DNA of 6,885 nucleotides from Phycisphaerales bacterium (lineage in GTDB: Bacteria > Planctomycetota > Phycisphaerae > Phycisphaerales > SM1A02), in NCBI GenBank assembly GCA_007127615.1, contig SKZB01000225.1, forward strand, positions 1 through 6,885, in the 5' to 3' direction. Position numbers and translations under genes: made by a program. The notes beneath the pieces are model-generated. The model worked only from the letters and a program-made list of their open reading frames with translations, was not told the origin of the DNA and ran no database searches. Below, in pieces: positions 1 through 4,444 of this stretch. Within the stretch, counting starts at the first letter, position 1, and the number at the start of each line of letters is the position of its first letter.

Positions 1-2
1 AT

Positions 3-410
3 GAATGGGCGGAGCAGGATGACTCGCTCGGCTTCGACGAACACGGATTGCCCTGGGTTGAAGCCCGCACGCGCGACGCGATCGAGCAATCCACGGGCCG
101 TCAGATCATGACCGCCGGCGGGCGGCGGTTCGAGCATCGCATTCTTCTGACCCAGTACGAAGCGCTGAACTACATTCATCACCTCGCCGACGTGTTGCGC
201 GAGCTGGATGAGGATGAACATCGCCTTGAAGAACTCGACACCCTGGCGGAAGCGGTCCGAAAACTTCTTGACCGGGTGATGACGCTGTTACGGGCGCCCT
301 TTGTCGATGATGAATCAGCGTCGGGGCGGGGCGGGCCGGCCCGTTACGGTTCCTCGATGTCCCGGGAATCATCGCCCGGTTCGACCTCATCGGACACTTC
401 ACTTTCGTAG
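3..410 (+). CDS. 3' end of an unrecognised acidic, helical protein (5' partial)
   Basis: The frame is open from the left edge of the window and ends at TAG 408-410, giving the last 135 residues of a protein whose start lies upstream. A TTG at 48 is in frame, but coding-like sequence continues upstream of it, so it is not treated as the start. Codon choice is typical of this GC-rich DNA as far as about base 310. The visible part has a charged stretch (LPWVEARTRDAIEQ), then an amphipathic helical region rich in Leu, Glu and Asp (LRELDEDEHRLEELDTLAEA), which suggests a coiled coil or helical bundle. No catalytic motif, membrane segment or family signature was recognised. The last ~30 residues are low-complexity Ser/Gly/Pro/Arg and are mostly the antisense of the 3' end of the convergent gene, so the true family domain probably ends near LLRAPFVDD. 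Function unknown. Confidence 0.7.
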   Translation, partial: EWAEQDDSLGFDEHGLPWVEARTRDAIEQSTGRQIMTAGGRRFEHRILLTQYEALNYIHHLADVLRELDEDEHRLEELDTLAEAVRKLLDRVMTLLRAPFVDDESASGRGGPARYGSSMSRESSPGSTSSDTSLS

Positions 411-1216
411 CTTTGCTTCAGCTGTTCGCGCAGGATTCGGTCCGCTTCCTCGAGCGGCAGGAGCAGCCGCACATCGACGGTGAATTCAAACTCGGTGAAC
501 AGGCCGACGAATCTCGGTCGATTGAACGGTCCGGGTTCATAGCGGTCTTCATTGAAACGCAGTTGGGGCGAGAGCTGGCCGCGAAGGATATACGCCTCCG
601 GACGGTCCTCCTCCGCGCGGTCCCGCATCTGCATCAATCGGTGCGCGGTGCTGCGTGAAATCGCCAGGTCGAATGGGTCGCCGTAACCGATCGCCGGATC
701 ATCGTGCTGCACGACCTGCACGCGCGCGTTGACACTGCCGCGGTTCGAGGGAGCAACGTCCACAATCCGCACCGCCCACACCACGGCGTGGCGACGACGG
801 TTGACGTCAAGGTACCAGCGGTTGAGCGCCCGATAGTACGATTCCCGTTCGCGCGATCCCACCCGGCCCGGCGGTTGTTCATTCATGGCCTCGGTGTACT
901 CCTCCTGAAGCTGCCGGAGCAGCGCTGCCGGATTGTGCGCCGGCCCCCGATCCGGTTCTCCCGTTCGGGTGGTCGGCGCGTCATCAAGAGGATCCTGAAC
1001 CGGCCGCGTCCCCGGTCGATCGCGGTCAGCCAGCTCGCCTTCCAGTTCGGCGATTCTCTGCCGGGCCGCCTCGAGTTCCTGGGTGAGCGCGCGAACTTCG
1101 GCGCGCAGCCGTTCGTTCTCCCGGCGGAGGTCGTTGTTGCTCTGCGCGGCCGCACTTGAAGACAGCACGAGGAGCGATGCGACGGCGAAAAGAAAAGTCG
1201 GCTTCATCCACTTCAT
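344..1216 (-). CDS. Exported coiled-coil protein of unknown function
   Basis: This minus-strand gene encodes 290 residues, with ATG at 1216-1214 and stop TAA at 346-344. The start is supported by a strong ribosome binding site (AGGAAG, 7-base spacer) and by the signal peptide it produces: MKWMK, a hydrophobic core (FLFAVASLLVL) and an AAA-Q cleavage site after residue 24. The frame stays open far upstream, but that is antisense to the next gene. Residues 29-65 form a textbook coiled coil with leucines at 30, 37, 44 and 58 and a second hydrophobic position at 41, 48, 55 and 62. A Pro/Asp/Arg-rich linker (about 66-95) leads to a C-terminal domain (about 96-268) containing WYLDVNRRRHAVVWAVRIVDV and likely beta strands, then an acidic tail. 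It probably acts in the periplasm or cell envelope. The C-terminal domain was not recognised, so no function is proposed. It is divergent from the membrane-protein gene at 1508. Confidence 0.85.
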   Translation of the reverse strand: MKWMKPTFLFAVASLLVLSSSAAAQSNNDLRRENERLRAEVRALTQELEAARQRIAELEGELADRDRPGTRPVQDPLDDAPTTRTGEPDRGPAHNPAALLRQLQEEYTEAMNEQPPGRVGSRERESYYRALNRWYLDVNRRRHAVVWAVRIVDVAPSNRGSVNARVQVVQHDDPAIGYGDPFDLAISRSTAHRLMQMRDRAEEDRPEAYILRGQLSPQLRFNEDRYEPGPFNRPRFVGLFTEFEFTVDVRLLLPLEEADRILREQLKQSYESEVSDEVEPGDDSRDIEEP

Positions 1217-1223
1217 GGCAATT

Positions 1224-1229
1224 CTTCCT
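1224..1229 (-). promoter_or_regulatory. Ribosome binding site of the exported coiled-coil gene
   Basis: On the minus strand the sequence reads GAGAGGAAG, then seven bases, then ATG at 1216-1214. The AGGAAG core and spacing are near optimal. They decide the start in a frame that is open for more than 1.4 kb further upstream. Confidence 0.8.
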
Positions 1230-1413
1230 CTCGGAACCGGTATTGAACGAACAGACGGGCCGGCAGATGGCAGGATATCTGACGACCGGGAATCAGGCGG
1301 AATCACCGTGATCGGTCCTTTCCGGGCGCGATCTTCGCCACCCCCCACACACACCGGCCGCACGTTTCCCAAACAGATCCGGATTGATTGATGCCTTGCC
1401 GGTATTGATGCGA

Positions 1414-1419
1414 TAGAAT
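1414..1419 (+). promoter_or_regulatory. Candidate -10 element (TAGAAT) for the membrane coiled-coil gene
   Basis: TAGAAT differs from the bacterial consensus TATAAT at one base and lies about 90 bases before the ATG at 1508, in a locally AT-richer patch of GC-rich DNA. No well-spaced -35 was found: TTGCCG at 1396-1401 leaves only 12 bases and TTGATG at 1388-1393 leaves 20. A sigma-70-type promoter is therefore plausible but not established. Confidence 0.3.
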
Positions 1420-1451
1420 GGAAACAATCGGCACCGTCGGGCGTCAATCCT

Positions 1452-1478
1452 GAAACCCGGTGCTCGGGTGCCGGTTTC
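1452..1478 (+). repeat. Small inverted repeat in the leader of the membrane coiled-coil gene
   Basis: GAAACCCGG (1452-1460) and CCGGTTTC (1471-1478) can pair with one bulged C. An alternative, shorter stem, ACCCG with CGGGT, shares the same bases. If transcription starts just after the -10 candidate at 1414, the structure lies in the leader about 30 bases before the start codon. It has no run of T after it, so it is not a terminator. It could affect mRNA stability or be chance in GC-rich DNA. Confidence 0.3.
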
Positions 1479-1494
1479 CGTTCCGCCTCGTTCC

Positions 1495-1500
1495 GGAAGG
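1495..1500 (+). promoter_or_regulatory. Ribosome binding site deciding the start at 1508
   Basis: GGAAGG followed by a seven-base spacer precedes ATG 1508. The frame is open upstream, with a GTG at 1460, but this well-placed site argues for the internal ATG. Confidence 0.75.
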
Positions 1501-1507
1501 ACCGACC

Positions 1508-3223
1508 ATGCACGAGATCCGTCAACTGCTTCGCATCGCGGCCCGTCGGCTTGAATTCGGCCAATTCCTCAAACACATCCACACGGTCGCCCTCGTGATG
1601 GCTTCCGCGGCCGTGGTTCTCATGCTGCTGGATCGGCTTCGCGCCGAGACCGTTCTTCCCTGGGTGTGGTTGCTGCCGGTCATGGTCGGGACGGGACTGC
1701 TCATCGCGCTGGTGCTCTGGAGCCGGTCGCGGCCCGGTGAACTGCACGTGGCGGTGCTGGTCGATGAGCGGCTGGACCTGCGCGAAAAACTGATCACCGC
1801 GCTGCAGGTGGCGGACCGGGATGATCCTTTCGCCCGCGCCGCGATTGAAGACGCCGTGCGCACCGCGAGCGATCCGCGCGTGCGCGAGACCACGAAGCGT
1901 CGGTTCAATGTGACCGCGCCGTCCGGTTGGTGGGCGAGCCCCGCGCTGATCTTTCTCGCGTTGGTGGTTTCGTTTCTTCAGCCGATGAATCTGTTCGAGC
2001 GTGAGCAGCCGGAAGATCCTGCCGTCACCCAGGCGCGTCATGAAGTCCGCGAAACGCTCGATGCGGTGATGAAATCGATCGAAGAGTATCCTGAGTTGAG
2101 CGGTGAGCTGTCCGATCTGCTCGGAGAACTGACGAAAGATGGCACCGACCCGGAAGCACTTCGCCGGCCGGAAGATGTCCGCCGCGATGCGCTCCGCCGG
2201 ATGACCGATCTCAATCGGCGACTGGAAGACATTCTCGGCGGGGAGAAGGGCAAGACCGCCGAAGCTCTCGAACGGTCCATGAAGAATCTGAAGGTTCCCG
2301 AAGAGGGGCCGGCCCGGGAATTCGCCGAAGCTTTGGCCGAGGGCGACTTCAAGCAGGCGCGAGAGGCGCTTCGGGAATTGATGGATCAGCTCAAGGGCGA
2401 TGAGCTGACGCCCGAGCAGCAGCAGCAACTGCAGGAACAACTCGCCCAGCTCGGCGAACAGCTCGAACAGATGGCCCGGCAGCAGGAGCAGCTCGAAGAG
2501 GCCCTGCGCGACGCCGGCATGGATCCGCAGCTTGCGCAAAATCCCGAAGCGCTGCAGCGCGCCATCGAGCAGAATCAGAATCTCAACGAACAGCAGCGTC
2601 AACAACTGCAGGAAATGGCCCGGGCGCAACAGCAGGCCAACCAGATGTGCCAGAACCTCGCCCAGGCGATGGAGAACATGGCCCAGGCGATGCAGGGGAT
2701 GGACGGCAATGCCGGCGAAGGCGCCGGGCAGGCCGGGGAAGCCGCGATGGACGCCCTCGCCCAGATGGAAATGTTGCAGCAGATGCTCGATCAGGCGCAG
2801 GCCGCCGCCGAAGCGTGCCGTGGCCGTGGCCAGGGGCTCGGTGAGGGTCTCGGCATGTCCCAGGACTGGTTGCGGGCCATGGGGCAGGGGATGGGAGATC
2901 GATCCGATCAGGGCAGCTCCGGTTCGCGACCCAGCGCACCGACCCCCACCCGCACCCGAAAGGTCAAGGCCGAGGGGGAAACCGGCGAGGGGGTCATCAT
3001 CGCCCGCATGCTCGTCGACGGGCCGCAGGTCGTGGGCGAATCACGAATCAAGCCCCGGCAGCTTGTCGTCGAAACGGTGGAAGGTCTCGAACAGGCGATC
3101 GAAGAGGAGCGACTGCCCCGCCGGTATCACGAAGCGATGAAGCATTACTTCGGCGAGCTCGATCGACAGACCCGCACCGTCGCCGAGGGAGAGGATCCGG
3201 CACCGGCCTCGCCCGAAGACTGA
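1508..3223 (+). CDS. Large membrane-anchored Gln-rich coiled-coil protein (DUF4175-like)
   Basis: The gene encodes 571 residues, with ATG 1508 chosen from its GGAAGG site and stop TGA at 3221-3223. After a basic N-terminus there are two membrane segments (about 26-41 and 52-71). A conserved-looking soluble stretch (about 79-133, with LVDERLDLREKLITAL and DPFARAAIEDA) follows, then a third segment (about 141-157). Residues ~165-470 are almost entirely helical and charged, becoming Gln-rich from ~303 to 405 (PEQQQQLQEQLAQL), then Gln/Met/Ala/Gly-rich. A Ser/Pro/Thr linker leads to a C-terminal part from ~485 ending in LPRRYHEAMKHYFGEL. This layout resembles the large DUF4175-like membrane proteins of planctomycetes, often found near MoxR/DUF58/VWA genes; none of those is visible here. 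The long helix probably lies outside the membrane as a scaffold or assembly element. No enzyme motif was seen and the family call is tentative. Confidence 0.85.
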   Translation: MHEIRQLLRIAARRLEFGQFLKHIHTVALVMASAAVVLMLLDRLRAETVLPWVWLLPVMVGTGLLIALVLWSRSRPGELHVAVLVDERLDLREKLITALQVADRDDPFARAAIEDAVRTASDPRVRETTKRRFNVTAPSGWWASPALIFLALVVSFLQPMNLFEREQPEDPAVTQARHEVRETLDAVMKSIEEYPELSGELSDLLGELTKDGTDPEALRRPEDVRRDALRRMTDLNRRLEDILGGEKGKTAEALERSMKNLKVPEEGPAREFAEALAEGDFKQAREALRELMDQLKGDELTPEQQQQLQEQLAQLGEQLEQMARQQEQLEEALRDAGMDPQLAQNPEALQRAIEQNQNLNEQQRQQLQEMARAQQQANQMCQNLAQAMENMAQAMQGMDGNAGEGAGQAGEAAMDALAQMEMLQQMLDQAQAAAEACRGRGQGLGEGLGMSQDWLRAMGQGMGDRSDQGSSGSRPSAPTPTRTRKVKAEGETGEGVIIARMLVDGPQVVGESRIKPRQLVVETVEGLEQAIEEERLPRRYHEAMKHYFGELDRQTRTVAEGEDPAPASPED

Positions 3224-3282
3224 AACGACGGAAACCGATTGATGGCCGGATATCGTGCGACCGGTGTGCGTTCATTTCAAAG

Positions 3283-3287
3283 AAGGA
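3283..3287 (+). promoter_or_regulatory. Ribosome binding site deciding the start at 3297
   Basis: AAGGA lies nine bases before ATG 3297. In-frame GTG codons at 3255 and 3291 are alternatives. The GTG at 3291 is too close to the site, and the GTG at 3255 would add 14 residues ahead of the signal peptide. Confidence 0.65.
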
Positions 3288-3296
3288 TTCGTGTCC

Positions 3297-4358
3297 ATGT
3301 GTGTTTTCCGCGGAATGCCCCGCCCGCTCGGCTGTGCGGCGGCGATCTGGGCGTGCCTGACCTTTCTGAGTGGCTGCGGCGAAAGGGGCGAGGAAGTCGT
3401 TGTCTACATTTCCGCCGACGAGTACGTGGCGCGGGAGGTCGTCCGCGCGTTCGAACAGGAGAGCGGCATTCGCGTCCGGTTCGTGGGCGACACCGAAGCG
3501 CAGAAGACCACCGGGCTCGTGGAGCGTCTCCGCGCGGAGCGCGACAATCCCCAGGCCGACGCGTTCTGGTCTTCCGAAATCTTCCTGACCATCGCCCTGG
3601 CCGACGAGGGCATCCTGGCGCCGTATGAGTCGCCGGTTGCCATTGAATGGCCCGGAACCTTCCGCGATCGGAACTCGTACTGGTATGGTCTCGCCGCACG
3701 CGGGCGGGTGATTGTCTACGCACCGGACCGCGTGCCGGAGGCGCACCGGCCGCGCACGTGGCAGGATCTGACCGATGAACGTTTCCGCGGCCGGATCGTC
3801 ATGGCCGATCCACGTTTCGGGACAACGGGGGGACACTTTGCCGCCAAGAAAGTCTTCTGGGGCGAGGAAGCGTACAACGAGTTTCTTGACGGGCTCGCCG
3901 CCAACGAAACGCGCCTGCTCGCCAGCGGGAACGCGGGCGTGGTCCGCGCGGTCGCCGATGGCGAAGCCGATGTGGGAATGACGGACACCGATGATGTCTG
4001 GGCCGCGCAGGCGCAGGGGCTCAACGTCGAACTGATCTACCCTGATCACGCAGATCGCGATGAGCGATCCACCGGCATCGGGACTCTGCTGATTCCGAAC
4101 ACGGTTGCGATCGTGGCCGGCGGACCGAATCCCGGGAACGCCGCGGCATTTGTGGACTTCATGCTCGCCGGTCAGGCCGAACGGATTCTTGCGGAGACCG
4201 TCTCCGGCAACACGCCGGTTCGACCCGGTCTCGCCGCGGAGTATCCGAGTTCGGACATACCCGATCCGCTCGCCGTCGATTTTCACGAAGTCGCCGCCGC
4301 CTTTGAAGACGCGGTCACCCGGGCAATGCGCATTCTGCGCGACGGTGAAGGACGGTGA
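3297..4358 (+). CDS. Iron(III)-type ABC transporter solute-binding lipoprotein
   Basis: The gene encodes 353 residues, ATG 3297 to TGA 4356-4358. The N-terminus is a lipoprotein signal: Arg5 and Arg9, a hydrophobic stretch and the lipobox LSGC with Cys27 as the lipidated residue. The mature part matches the FbpA/FutA/AfuA-type periplasmic binding protein pattern: VVVYISADEYVAREVV (~34-49), then ADAFWSSEIFLTIALADEG (~87-105). MADPRFGTTGGHFAAKK starts at 169 and GMTDTDDVWAAQ covers ~227-238. LLIPNTVAIV and AAAFVDFMLAGQAERILAE complete the second lobe. It should capture a ligand, classically ferric iron, and deliver it to the permease encoded next. Tyr37 and Tyr43 are available, but at the position where FbpA/FutA have adjacent iron-binding tyrosines this protein has TDTDD, so the substrate is uncertain. 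The gene lies 73 bases after the previous one and 86 before the permease; the latter pair is likely one operon. Confidence 0.9.
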   Translation: MCVFRGMPRPLGCAAAIWACLTFLSGCGERGEEVVVYISADEYVAREVVRAFEQESGIRVRFVGDTEAQKTTGLVERLRAERDNPQADAFWSSEIFLTIALADEGILAPYESPVAIEWPGTFRDRNSYWYGLAARGRVIVYAPDRVPEAHRPRTWQDLTDERFRGRIVMADPRFGTTGGHFAAKKVFWGEEAYNEFLDGLAANETRLLASGNAGVVRAVADGEADVGMTDTDDVWAAQAQGLNVELIYPDHADRDERSTGIGTLLIPNTVAIVAGGPNPGNAAAFVDFMLAGQAERILAETVSGNTPVRPGLAAEYPSSDIPDPLAVDFHEVAAAFEDAVTRAMRILRDGEGR

Positions 4359-4374
4359 GACCGGCCGACCGGTC
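4359..4374 (+). repeat. Hairpin immediately after the binding-protein stop codon
   Basis: GACCGG (4359-4364) and CCGGTC (4369-4374) form a perfect six-base stem with a four-base loop, starting at the base after the TGA. No T-run follows, so it is not a classical intrinsic terminator. Hairpins in this position of ABC importer operons commonly protect the upstream mRNA, allowing more binding protein than permease. That role is inferred. Confidence 0.45.
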
Positions 4375-4423
4375 CGCTTCCGCCGCGCCGGTTGATCGGA
4401 GCGACCCGAGCGCCGCGGACCGG
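4369..4423 (+). repeat. Long-range inverted repeat between binding-protein and permease genes
   Basis: CCGGTCCGC (4369-4377) is perfectly complementary to GCGGACCGG (4415-4423) across a 37-base loop. It shares bases with the short hairpin at 4359-4374, so the two structures exclude each other. The remaining bases before the permease ATG show no clear ribosome binding site. A role in translation or decay control is possible, but chance pairing in GC-rich DNA cannot be excluded. Confidence 0.35.
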
Positions 4424-4444
4424 CTTGATCTACGATAACGACCG

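Larger units (their letters stand above)
1217..1507. other. Divergent intergenic region between 344-1216 (-) and 1508-3223 (+)
   Basis: This 291-base region separates two genes that face away from each other, so it must hold the start signals for both. Ribosome binding sites lie at each end. For the plus strand a TAGAAT -10-like hexamer is seen at 1414-1419. For the minus strand the best candidate is a weak TATCCT around 1274-1279 without a recognisable -35. There is a C-rich tract (about 1341-1350) and a small inverted repeat at 1452-1478. No small ORF with its own ribosome binding site, tRNA or other RNA gene was found. Confidence 0.6.

Noticed and set aside
1237..1408. Direct repeat CCGGTATTGA at 1237-1246 and 1399-1408
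   Set aside because: Ten identical bases 162 apart with no further similarity around them; probably chance, and no operator structure is evident.
1217..2629. Very long minus-strand open frame continuing upstream of the exported coiled-coil gene, antisense to the membrane protein
   Set aside because: The gene starts at 1216 with a strong ribosome binding site and signal peptide. The extension is a GC-bias shadow with His/Arg/Leu-rich nonsense composition.
2532..3140. Plus-strand frame overlapping the Gln-rich region in another phase
   Set aside because: It is an Arg/Pro/Ser-rich frame created by repetitive CAG/GCC codons in the real gene.
3224..3296. Possible Fur box or promoter before the binding-protein gene
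   Set aside because: No GATAAT-type palindrome and no paired -35/-10 elements are seen, only a ribosome binding site.
3048..4286. Minus-strand open frame of 412 codons opposite the binding protein
   Set aside because: It is a shadow of a gene with clear family motifs; it has no signal, domain or ribosome binding site of its own.
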